Below, one piece after another: positions 57,062-64,000 of a stretch of DNA of 64,000 bases. The stretch comes from Hyphomonas sp. (GTDB lineage: Bacteria > Pseudomonadota > Alphaproteobacteria > Caulobacterales > Hyphomonadaceae), in NCBI GenBank assembly GCA_020638455.1, contig JACKIK010000001.1, positions 868,001-932,000 of the forward strand, written 5' to 3'. How positions within the stretch are numbered: position 1 is the first letter of the stretch; each line of letters opens with the position of its first letter. The position numbers were made by a program, and so were the translations under genes. Below the pieces are notes generated by a model. It was not told the origin of the DNA, did not search any database, and saw only the letters and a program-made list of their open reading frames with translations.

Positions 57062-57880
57062 ATGGCGGACTACAGGGAAATCCTCAGCGAGACGCGCGAC
57101 GGCGTGCTGACGCTCACGCTCAACCGGCCGGAGCGCCTGAATGCCTGGACCGGCACCATCCAGTCCGAGCTGAAACACGCCATCACTTCGGCAGGCACCG
57201 ACGACAGCGTCCGCTGCATCGTCATCACCGGCGCCGGCCGCGGCTTCTGCGCCGGCGCCGACATGGACACGCTCCAGGGCATCCAGAGTGGCGAGGCCCC
57301 ACGCGAGGAAGAGGCCGCCCCGTCCGAACCGGACGAGATGGACCGGCTCTATCCCGGCCGTTTCGGCTACCTCTATGCCAGCCCCAAGCCGATCATCGCG
57401 GCCATCAATGGCGCCTGCGCCGGCATCGGCCTTGTCTTCTCGCTGTTCACGGACCTCCGCTTCGCCGCGGCCGAGGCGAAGTTCACGACGGCCTTCTCGC
57501 AGCGCGGCCTGATTGCCGAGCACGGCATCGCCTGGGCCCTGCCCCGTCTCATCGGCGAGGCGCGGGCGCTCGACCTCCTGCTGACGGGCCGGAAGTTCTC
57601 CGGTGCCGAGGCTGCCGAGCTCGGCCTCGTCAACAAGGCCCTGCCGGGAGACGAGCTGATGGGCCATGTCCACGACGTCGCCCGCCACCTCGCCACACAG
57701 GTCTCGCCGCGTTCGGTCGCCATCATGAAGCGCCAAGTCCGCAAGACCTACACGCAGTCCTATGAGGAATCCCTCGCCGAAGCGGATATTGAAATGGTAA
57801 GAAGCTTTACAACATTTGATTTCAAGGAGGGTGTGGCGAGCTTCCTGGAGCGCCGCGCCCCCGCCTTTGAAGGACGATAG
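57062..57880 (+). CDS. enoyl-CoA hydratase/isomerase
   Basis: A crotonase-fold protein of 272 residues. LNRPERLNAW near residue 18, GAGRGFCAGADM near residue 58 and PIIAAINGACAGIGL near 109 form the oxyanion-hole and CoA-binding sites. FTTAFSQRGLIAEHG near 140 carries the family's Glu. The sequence is close to enoyl-CoA hydratases of acyl-CoA degradation. It lies eight bases before the HMG-CoA-lyase-like gene and is cotranscribed with it. Confidence 0.87.
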   Translation: MADYREILSETRDGVLTLTLNRPERLNAWTGTIQSELKHAITSAGTDDSVRCIVITGAGRGFCAGADMDTLQGIQSGEAPREEEAAPSEPDEMDRLYPGRFGYLYASPKPIIAAINGACAGIGLVFSLFTDLRFAAAEAKFTTAFSQRGLIAEHGIAWALPRLIGEARALDLLLTGRKFSGAEAAELGLVNKALPGDELMGHVHDVARHLATQVSPRSVAIMKRQVRKTYTQSYEESLAEADIEMVRSFTTFDFKEGVASFLERRAPAFEGR

Positions 57881-57887
57881 GAACAAG

Positions 57888-58790
57888 ATGAGCCGCCGCA
57901 TCGACATTGTGGAAGTCGGCCCCCGCGACGGGCTGCAGAACGACCCCGCGAACCTGACGACAGAGCAGAAACTCGAATTCATCGCCCGGCTCGAGGATGC
58001 CGGCGTGCGGCGCATGGAATCGGGCAGCTTCGTCAGTCCGAAGGCGGTGCCGAAAATGGCGGATTCGGCGGCCGTGTTCGCCGGGCTCGACCGGTCGGGC
58101 CCCGCGCGCCACATCGCCCTCGCCCTGAATGAGAAGGGTATGCGGCGCGCCATCGATGCGAAGGCGGACGAGATCAATTTCGTCCTCGTCGCGGGCGAGG
58201 CCTTCGGCCGGAAGAACCAGGGCATGAGCCCGCAGGACAGCGCCGACATGCTGGCGCAATGCGCGCCGCTCGCCCATGAGGCCGGCATTCCCCTCTCCGC
58301 CACCATCTCCGTCGCCTTCGGCGATCCCTATGATGGTGAAGTTGACGTCGCCGTCGTCGGCAACCTTGCCGCACAGGCCCAGCGCGCGGGCGTCGCGGAA
58401 CTCGCCCTCGGCGATACGATTGGCGTGGCCGATCCGTGGGCCGTCCGCCGCGCCATCGACCGGGTACGGATGGAAGCGCCGGACGTATACCTCCGCATGC
58501 ACTTCCACGACACGCGCGGACAAGCATTGGCAAACGTCGCTGCCGCCGTGGATGCCGGCGTCGATGTCATCGATGCCAGCTGCGGCGGCATCGGCGGCTG
58601 CCCCTTCGCCCCGTCCGCCACCGGCAATGTGGCGACCGAAGACGTCGTCTACATGCTCGAACGCGGCGGCTTCGACACGGGCCTCGACCTCGCCAAATTG
58701 ATCGAAACCTCGAAATGGCTGGAGACAGTGCTGAAACACCCTGTCAGCTCATCGCTCAGCAGAGCGGGCGGGTTTCCGGCGCTCGCCTAG
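57888..58790 (+). CDS. hydroxymethylglutaryl-CoA lyase family enzyme
   Basis: A 300-residue HMGL-like TIM-barrel lyase, cleaving HMG-CoA (leucine or isovalerate degradation) or a related hydroxyacyl-CoA. VEVGPRDGLQNDP near residue 6 holds the catalytic Arg and Asp, HFHDTRGQAL near 200 the metal His pair, and CGGIGGCPFAP near 232 the catalytic Cys loop. The ATG at 57888 follows AGGACGATAGGAAC. Together with the enoyl-CoA hydratase it suggests a branched-chain acyl-CoA route. The last four bases overlap the convergent next gene. Confidence 0.88.
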   Translation: MSRRIDIVEVGPRDGLQNDPANLTTEQKLEFIARLEDAGVRRMESGSFVSPKAVPKMADSAAVFAGLDRSGPARHIALALNEKGMRRAIDAKADEINFVLVAGEAFGRKNQGMSPQDSADMLAQCAPLAHEAGIPLSATISVAFGDPYDGEVDVAVVGNLAAQAQRAGVAELALGDTIGVADPWAVRRAIDRVRMEAPDVYLRMHFHDTRGQALANVAAAVDAGVDVIDASCGGIGGCPFAPSATGNVATEDVVYMLERGGFDTGLDLAKLIETSKWLETVLKHPVSSSLSRAGGFPALA

Positions 58791-59437
58791 CCCTTTTGAT
58801 CTACTTGCTTGGGCAGCGGGATACCGAACACAATTGCGGATGACTGGTCGTATGCGCCAAGGCTGACCACGTACCATTTGTCTTCCAGCTGGATCACGTG
58901 TTGCCAAAGCCAATCAACGAAATGCCTACGCAGGTCGACTGCGATGGATTGTTGCTCGACCAAAAAATCTTCAGTCAAGCCAGCATAGTATTGCCATTGT
59001 GCATAGGGATTAGCTTCATGCGCAAAGAAATGAACCTGACCGTAGACTTCCAGCAGCCAAGGAAGAAGCTCTGTAGTGCCATCAAAAACCGTGTACTTAT
59101 GTCCTTCGCCAGACGGATCATCTTCAATCAATGTACGCTTTGGCAGCCTTAGAAGATTCTTGCGGTCCAAAAACTTCAGAATGTCTGCAGCATTCCAATG
59201 GTTCTGAATTTGACGCGGAATCTGTCCGAATTCCATTTCGCCAGCAATCATCGCAGCATATGCGACCGCCTCAATCACCTTCCGAAAGTGATTGCCGACA
59301 GATTCTAACGAAAACGCGCTGAGCGGCTCGTCCAGAAGTCTACCAGTTTCGACCAACCGCAACTTCGCAAGCGTCATTATGTTGGCATACCGTTTGGGCG
59401 CTGGTATTTCCCGGCCTGTCTCGCCCATTGCGCTCAC
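58787..59437 (-). CDS. AT-richer orphan protein
   Basis: A 216-residue soluble protein with no motif I can recognise. It is rich in aromatic residues toward its C-terminus (YGQVHFFAHEANPYAQWQYY, then WLWQHVIQLEDKWYVVSLG). The start is probably MSAMGETGREIPAPKR at 59437. Base composition is visibly lower in G+C than both neighbours, and codons such as TTA, ATA, AAT and CAA are frequent, unlike the rest of the window. It fills the gap between the HMGL-like gene (four-base convergent overlap) and cobT. A transferred gene is likely. Function unknown. Confidence 0.7.
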   Translation of the reverse strand: MSAMGETGREIPAPKRYANIMTLAKLRLVETGRLLDEPLSAFSLESVGNHFRKVIEAVAYAAMIAGEMEFGQIPRQIQNHWNAADILKFLDRKNLLRLPKRTLIEDDPSGEGHKYTVFDGTTELLPWLLEVYGQVHFFAHEANPYAQWQYYAGLTEDFLVEQQSIAVDLRRHFVDWLWQHVIQLEDKWYVVSLGAYDQSSAIVFGIPLPKQVDQKG

Positions 59438-59438
59438 A

Positions 59439-61439
59439 CTACTTCTTAGCGCCCTTCACTTCCTGCAGGCTTGTCGTCTTCACGGCGCGGCCGAGGTCGA
59501 CCTTGGGGCGGCCCTTGCCATAGGAGGGGGCACCGCTGGCCGCGCCTGAGACGGCGCCGCGCACCGTGCGGTCCGTGAGCGGAGGGATAGCCATGGCGAC
59601 AGGGTTCGGCTGGTTCTCGTCGAACAGGGCGGCGAGCTGGTCCGTCATCGCGCCGCCCAGCTGTTCGGCATCCACAATCGTCACGGCCCGCTTGTAATAG
59701 CGCGTCACATCATGGCCGATGCCGATGGCGATCAGCTCCACGGGGCTGCGCGTCTCGATCTCCTCGATCACCTGCCGCAGATGCCGCTCCAGGTAATTGC
59801 CGACATTCACGTTCAGCGTCGAATCGTCGACTGGCGCGCCGTCCGAAATCACCATCAGGATCTTCCGCTGCTCCGGCCGCGCCAGCAGCCGGTCGTGCGC
59901 CCATTGCAGCGCCTCGCCGTCGATATTCTCCTTCAACAGGCCTTCCCGCATCATCAGGCCGAGATTGCGCCGCGCGCGCCGCCAGGGCGCGTCCGCCTGC
60001 TTGTAGATGATGTGGCGAATATCGTTGAGCCGCCCCGGTGTCGCCGGCTTGCCCGCCTTGACCCAGTCCTCGCGGCTGAGACCGCCTTTCCACGCCTTGG
60101 TGGTGAAGCCGAGGACCTCGGTCTTCACATTGCACCGCTCCAGCGTGCGGGCCAGAATATCCGCACACAGAGCGGCCACCATGATCGGCCGCCCGCGCAT
60201 CGAGCCGGAATTGTCCAGCAGCAGCGTCACCACCGTGTCGCGGAAATCGGAATCGTCTTCCTGCTTGAACGACAGGGGCGAGGTCGGATCGGTGATCACC
60301 CGCGTCAGGCGCGCCGTATCCAGAACGCCCTCTTCGAGGTCGAAGCTCCAGCTCCGGTTCTGCTGTGCCATCAGCAGGCGCTGCAGCTTGTTGGCAAGTT
60401 TCGAGACCGCGCCCTGCAGGCCCTGCAGCTGGTGGTCGAGATAGGCGCGGAGGCGCGTCAGCTCCTCCGGGTCGCAGAGGTCCGGCGCCTGCGCCACCTC
60501 GTCGTGCGCACGCGTGAAGACGGCATAGTTGAAGCGGTCGCGGTCGTCCCCGTCGCGGAAATTCGGGCGCAGCGGCTTCGAGCCTTCCTCGTCGTCGCCG
60601 GGCATGTCGTCGGCGTCCATTTCCATGTCCTGGTCGATCTGGACATTCGCCTCTTCGCCTTCCAGCTCCTCGGTGTCGCCGGCTTCCATCTGCTCGGTCG
60701 AGGCGCCCATCGGCTCGTCGGACTGCATGTCCTCGTCGCCCTGGTTCTGCTGCTGCTCGGCCTCGCCATCCTGTTCCTGCTGGTCCTCGCCGGAGGCCTC
60801 ATCCTCGCCCGGCACGTCGGTGGCCGTCAGGTCACGGATCATGTCGCGCACGATGCGCGCAAATTGCGGCTGGTCGTGCAGCTGGGCGATCAGGCGCTCC
60901 AGCGCATCGCCGGTCTTCTCGGCCACCTGCGCGCGCCACAGATCCGCCACCCGCCGCGCCGAGTCCGGCAGCGTCCGCCCCGTCAGCTTCTCGCGCAGCA
61001 GGAATTCCAGCGCCGGCGCCAGCAAGGCTTCCGGATTCTCCGCCCCCGCCGCAAACTCGCCCGACCGGCAGCGATGCTCCAGCACCGCATCGAGGTTCGA
61101 GGCCGTGCCGCGCATCGCATTGGCGCCAAGGCTCTCGATCCGGGCGATCTCCGCCGCATCGTACACCTTGCGGGGCAGGTCCCCCTGCGGGCGGTGCTTC
61201 ATGTGTGCGGCCGGGTCGTGATGCGCCCGGCGCAGCGCGACGGCATCCGCCTCGCCCCGGATCCGCGCGGCGACTTCGGCCGGCAGCGTCACCGGCGGCG
61301 GCCGCAGCACGATGCGCGCCTCGTCGCCGCCCGCCTCATTGCCGAAGCCGACCTCGACGTCCCGATCGGCGCTGATCGCCTTGGTCGTCACGGCGAGCGC
61401 CTGCCTGAAGAGATCCTGGGGAGAGGTGTCCTTGGCCAT
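59439..61439 (-). CDS. cobT: cobaltochelatase subunit CobT
   Basis: Subunit of the aerobic cobalt-insertion complex CobN-CobS-CobT in vitamin B12 synthesis, 666 residues. The N-terminal half has the CobT domain (PAAHMKHRPQGDLP.., LEHRCRSGEFAAGAENPE). A long Glu/Asp/Gln stretch (about residues 220-310) follows, and the C-terminal VWA domain has an intact MIDAS (LLLDNSGSM near residue 420, DGAPVDDSTLNV later). It is the last gene of cobS-dlh-cobT on this strand. Confidence 0.93.
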   Translation of the reverse strand: MAKDTSPQDLFRQALAVTTKAISADRDVEVGFGNEAGGDEARIVLRPPPVTLPAEVAARIRGEADAVALRRAHHDPAAHMKHRPQGDLPRKVYDAAEIARIESLGANAMRGTASNLDAVLEHRCRSGEFAAGAENPEALLAPALEFLLREKLTGRTLPDSARRVADLWRAQVAEKTGDALERLIAQLHDQPQFARIVRDMIRDLTATDVPGEDEASGEDQQEQDGEAEQQQNQGDEDMQSDEPMGASTEQMEAGDTEELEGEEANVQIDQDMEMDADDMPGDDEEGSKPLRPNFRDGDDRDRFNYAVFTRAHDEVAQAPDLCDPEELTRLRAYLDHQLQGLQGAVSKLANKLQRLLMAQQNRSWSFDLEEGVLDTARLTRVITDPTSPLSFKQEDDSDFRDTVVTLLLDNSGSMRGRPIMVAALCADILARTLERCNVKTEVLGFTTKAWKGGLSREDWVKAGKPATPGRLNDIRHIIYKQADAPWRRARRNLGLMMREGLLKENIDGEALQWAHDRLLARPEQRKILMVISDGAPVDDSTLNVNVGNYLERHLRQVIEEIETRSPVELIAIGIGHDVTRYYKRAVTIVDAEQLGGAMTDQLAALFDENQPNPVAMAIPPLTDRTVRGAVSGAASGAPSYGKGRPKVDLGRAVKTTSLQEVKGAKK

Positions 61440-61460
61440 AGACCTTACCTGCCGCGCACC

Positions 61461-62141
61461 TCAGAAGCCTGCATCGGCGGCGGCCTGGTTGAACAGGTCG
61501 AGCGTCCGCCGGAAGGCCAGCGCATCCGCCTCGGCATTGTAATCGTCCGACCGCCGCCGCGCAAAGCCGTGCCCCGCATCGTAGACGAAGGTCTGCACGC
61601 AATGCCGCGTCTTCGCGAACGTCTCGACGCCCTCCATCGGGATATGCGCGTCGTGGCGCCCGAAATGCACGATGGTCGGGCATTTCGGCGCCGTGTCCTT
61701 GAAGGCCGGAACCAGGCTGCCGTAATAGCCGCTCGCTGCCGACAGCCCGTCGAGCTGGCAGGCCGCGATATAGGCCATCGAGCCGCCATAGCAGAAGCCG
61801 GTGATGAACACCGGCGCCTCGAGCGCCTCGATACAGGCGGCAATGTCGGCCATTGCATTCTCGATCCCGTTGGCGCGGGCATACCCACCGCCCTCGGCAA
61901 TGTCCTCCGGCGTGTGCGTCTCGGTGACAAAGCCCTTCTTCTGGCGGTCGAACATGGACGGGGCGATCACTTCATAGCCTTCCGCCGCAAACCGCTCGCA
62001 CGCCTCGACCATGTAGGAATTGATCCCGAAGATCTCCTGCACCAGCACCAGGCCGCCCTTGCGCGCGCCCTGTGCCGGCACACGCAGTGCCCCGAACCTG
62101 AAGCCGTCACCGCTGGTCAGTTCAATGACGGTGCCGCTCAT
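61461..62141 (-). CDS. dienelactone hydrolase-family protein
   Basis: A 226-residue alpha/beta hydrolase. The Cys nucleophile is in GFCYGG near residue 115, with Asp in GRHDAHIP near 163 and His in DAGHGF near 192, the DLH-type triad. The N-terminus is close to other DLH proteins (GLVLVQEIFGINSYM). It lies between cobS (one base gap) and cobT (21 bases) on the same strand, an unusual companion for cobaltochelatase genes; it may be a passenger. Confidence 0.87.
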   Translation of the reverse strand: MSGTVIELTSGDGFRFGALRVPAQGARKGGLVLVQEIFGINSYMVEACERFAAEGYEVIAPSMFDRQKKGFVTETHTPEDIAEGGGYARANGIENAMADIAACIEALEAPVFITGFCYGGSMAYIAACQLDGLSAASGYYGSLVPAFKDTAPKCPTIVHFGRHDAHIPMEGVETFAKTRHCVQTFVYDAGHGFARRRSDDYNAEADALAFRRTLDLFNQAAADAGF

Positions 62142-62142
62142 C

Positions 62143-63126
62143 TCAGGCCACCCGCACCATCAGCGCACTCTCCGGCAGGTCCACGCCGAAACAGCGCTGG
62201 TACATCTCCGCCACCAGCGGGCGCTCCAGCTCGTCGCACTTGTTGAGGAAGGTCATGCGGAAAGCATGGCCGAGATCGCCGAAGATGGCGAAATTCTCCG
62301 CCCAGGTGATCACCGTCCGCGGGCTCATCACGGTGGAGAGGTCGCCCGACATGAACGCATTCCGCGTCAGGTCCGCCAGCGTCACCATCTTGGCCAGCGT
62401 GTCATCGTCGACGCCGGTTGCCTTGGACTTCACGATCTCCACTTCGGCATCGTGCTCCAGATAGTTCAGTGTCGTGACGATGTTCCAGCGGTCCATCTGG
62501 CCCTGGTTCAGCTGCTGCGTGCCGTGATAAAGGCCCGTCGTATCGCCGAGGCCGACCGTGTTGGTCGTCGAGAACAGGCGGAAATACGGGTTCGGCGCGA
62601 TCACGCGGTTCTGGTCGAGCAGCGTCAGCTTGCCCGAGCTTTCGAGCACGCGCTGGATCACGAACATCACGTCCGGCCGGCCCGCATCGTATTCGTCGAA
62701 GGTGATCGCCACGGCCCGCTGCAGCGCCCAGGGCAGGATGCCTTCGCGGAATTCGGTGATCTGCTTGCCGTCCTTCAGGACGATCGCGTCCTTGCCGACC
62801 ATGTCGATCCGGCTGACATGGCTGTCGAGGTTGACCCGGATCATCGGCCAGTTGAGGCGCGCGGCCACCTGTTCGATATGGGTCGATTTCCCGGTGCCGT
62901 GATAGCCCTGCACCATGACGCGCCGGTTGTGCTCGAACCCGGCCAGGATCGCCATCGTCGTCTGCGGATCGAAACGATAGGCATCGTCGATCTCCGGCAC
63001 GTATTCGGTGCGCTTCTTGAAGCCATGCACCACCATGTCCGTATCCAGGCCAAACACCTTGCGGACATTGATTTTTTCGGTCGGCTTCATGCCTTCCAGT
63101 TCGGTGCTGTCACTCATTACGGTCAT
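62143..63126 (-). CDS. cobS: cobaltochelatase subunit CobS
   Basis: AAA+ ATPase subunit of the CobN-CobS-CobT cobaltochelatase, 327 residues. The Walker A is GYHGTGKSTHIEQ near residue 80, Walker B ITFDEYDAGRP near 140, and the sensor region LFSTTNTVGLGDTTGLYHG. FGLDTDMVV at the head is typical. Start codon is uncertain: ATG at 63126 (GAGAAG upstream) is preferred; the ATG at 63117 or a GTG at 63180 are alternatives. Confidence 0.92.
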   Translation of the reverse strand: MTVMSDSTELEGMKPTEKINVRKVFGLDTDMVVHGFKKRTEYVPEIDDAYRFDPQTTMAILAGFEHNRRVMVQGYHGTGKSTHIEQVAARLNWPMIRVNLDSHVSRIDMVGKDAIVLKDGKQITEFREGILPWALQRAVAITFDEYDAGRPDVMFVIQRVLESSGKLTLLDQNRVIAPNPYFRLFSTTNTVGLGDTTGLYHGTQQLNQGQMDRWNIVTTLNYLEHDAEVEIVKSKATGVDDDTLAKMVTLADLTRNAFMSGDLSTVMSPRTVITWAENFAIFGDLGHAFRMTFLNKCDELERPLVAEMYQRCFGVDLPESALMVRVA

Positions 63127-63288
63127 TGCGGTCTTCTCGGGCTCCGGGAGGGTCTGTGTATCAGATAGGCGTTCTATCACGCCTTCGCCCCCGGGCTAGT
63201 GCGACGTAACGGAAACAGCGCACATGCGAAAGGGGCAGACCTGCGGCCTGCCCCCTGAACAAATGCTGCTGAATCTGAAGGCGTGCGG

Positions 63289-64000
63289 TCAGCCGCCGAA
63301 GCGGTAACGCATGCCGAGTCCGACCATATGCTGCTTGTTTTCGATGCTGACGCTCGCCGGGACGAGGTACAGGTCCATCTTCACATCGTCGGTCGCGCGG
63401 TAGGTGTATTCGCCGAACACTTCCCACTTGTTGGTGAGGCGATAGGTGACGCCGGCCTTGCCCTGGTAGGCCAGTTTCGTCTCATCGGCCGTGCCCATCA
63501 GGTAGGCTTCCGGATAGTAGGTGACCTTGACCTTCGAAGCACCGATACCGGCGCCGACATAGGGCTCGATCCGGCCGCCGCGGTTGAAATCGTAATAGAC
63601 GTTCGCGAAAGCGGACGTGCTCTCGAGATCCCGGTCGTCGGACCGGAGCCCATAACCGACCGTGTATCCGCTCGGCGTCGCCTGACCGTAGAGGATGGAG
63701 GCATCTTCGCCGTCGAGAGAGCCGGCCGCGGTCTGGATGTTGCTGTGCGCATCGACGCCGGCCTTGGTGTAGGAGACTTCCAGCGAGCCGCGCAGGCCGT
63801 TGGCGAAGCGGGCGCCGACCTCGACGCCGCCGCCCAGGCCATCATTGTGCGTCGTCTCGAAGTCGAACTGGCTGCCGGCCGGGAAATTCGTGCCGTAGGG
63901 AATGGTCGTGCCCTGGCCCGACGACCAGTCGGACGTGAACTCGCCGCTCGCCTTGGAGTCTGCAGGCTGTGTCCAGGTCGCCTGACCGGAGACATACCAT
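63289..64000 (-). CDS. outer-membrane beta-barrel protein, C-terminal part
   Basis: The frame is open from the right edge to a stop at 63289, giving 236 residues of a protein whose start lies outside. It consists of alternating amphipathic strands and turns: GGGVEVGARFANGLRGSLEV, then RIEPYVGAGIGASKVKVTYY, YQGKAGVTYRLTNKWEVFGEY and the end HMVGLGMRYRFGG. That is the OMP_b-brl (OmpA/OmpW-like) plan, with an aromatic near the C-terminus for outer-membrane insertion. It lies 162 bp downstream of the right-to-left gene order and is probably a porin-like or adhesion-related barrel. Confidence 0.75.
   Translation of the reverse strand, partial: WYVSGQATWTQPADSKASGEFTSDWSSGQGTTIPYGTNFPAGSQFDFETTHNDGLGGGVEVGARFANGLRGSLEVSYTKAGVDAHSNIQTAAGSLDGEDASILYGQATPSGYTVGYGLRSDDRDLESTSAFANVYYDFNRGGRIEPYVGAGIGASKVKVTYYPEAYLMGTADETKLAYQGKAGVTYRLTNKWEVFGEYTYRATDDVKMDLYLVPASVSIENKQHMVGLGMRYRFGG

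Noticed and set aside
56969..58306. Minus-strand extension of the hisI frame
   Set aside because: Upstream part is antisense to the enoyl-CoA hydratase and HMGL-like genes; hisI starts at 56968.
1..64000. CRISPR arrays, tRNA or rRNA genes, insertion sequences, prophage
   Set aside because: Looked for across the intergenic stretches; no regularly spaced repeats, cloverleaf arms, transposase or phage genes found.

Overview
The window is a dense, high-G+C, gene-rich stretch of an alphaproteobacterial chromosome. Its backbone is an order of housekeeping genes typical of alphaproteobacteria: ftsE-ftsX-ydcF-plsC at the left edge; fabA and fabI around 8-13 kb; and one long minus-strand run miaB-phoH-ybeY-corC-lnt-XRE-trmB / rimP-nusA-ylxR-infB-rbfA-truB-rpsO-pnp from 44.8 kb down to 22.2 kb. 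The mix with secreted S9 and M3 peptidases, a TonB-dependent receptor, GH5 and GH16 polysaccharide hydrolases, an iodotyrosine-deiodinase-like nitroreductase and a probable ethylmalonyl-CoA-pathway enzyme suggests an aquatic, probably marine, heterotroph of the Hyphomonadaceae/Caulobacterales type. That taxonomic guess is inference from gene content and order. No rRNA, tRNA, CRISPR array, insertion sequence or prophage was recognised.

Region by region. 0-8 kb: a cell-division/envelope operon (ftsEX, ydcF, plsC, start of a further gene), a divergent zinc-ribbon membrane protein plus purine salvage phosphoribosyltransferase, an S9-family peptidase that lacks its catalytic serine, a 2-hydroxyacid dehydrogenase and an SH3-domain exported protein. 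8-14 kb: fabA and fabI, separated by an AraC/SDR pair, a DUF1330 protein and an amidohydrolase/MarR pair sharing a perfect palindromic operator. 14-22 kb: a yjhX-like gene behind a structured leader with a 9-codon leader peptide, GH5, nitroreductase, CAP-domain protein, uridine kinase, an aminoglycoside-phosphotransferase-fold protein, and an M3 metallopeptidase lipoprotein. 22-45 kb: the translation/transcription/RNA-maturation superoperons, with accessory membrane proteins wedged among infB, rbfA and truB, and a repeat-rich patch with two accessory proteins between truB and rpsO. 45-52 kb: an alanine/sodium symporter, glyoxalase, Ada-like DNA repair regulator, GST, and a TonB-dependent receptor gene broken by one in-frame amber codon. 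52-59 kb: SDR, methylsuccinyl-CoA-dehydrogenase-like enzyme, GH16 lipoprotein, AHL-lactonase-like lipoprotein, hisI, enoyl-CoA hydratase and HMG-CoA lyase-family enzyme. 59-64 kb: an AT-richer orphan ORF, cobT-dlh-cobS, and the C-terminal part of an outer-membrane beta-barrel.

The most noteworthy signals are: a peptidase with Pro in place of the nucleophile Ser; an amber-interrupted receptor; a promoter followed by an intrinsic terminator in the leader of rimP-nusA-infB (a possible NusA-responsive attenuator); a leader peptide plus two hairpins ahead of yjhX; a perfect 11-bp palindrome over the start codon of the amidohydrolase gene; two uncharacterised small membrane proteins embedded in the infB-rbfA-truB operon; and conserved-order gaps where fabB and metK would be expected. 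I found no clear multi-gene defence or other wholly new system. The strongest candidates for undescribed biology are the yjhX leader and the membrane proteins inside the translation operon.
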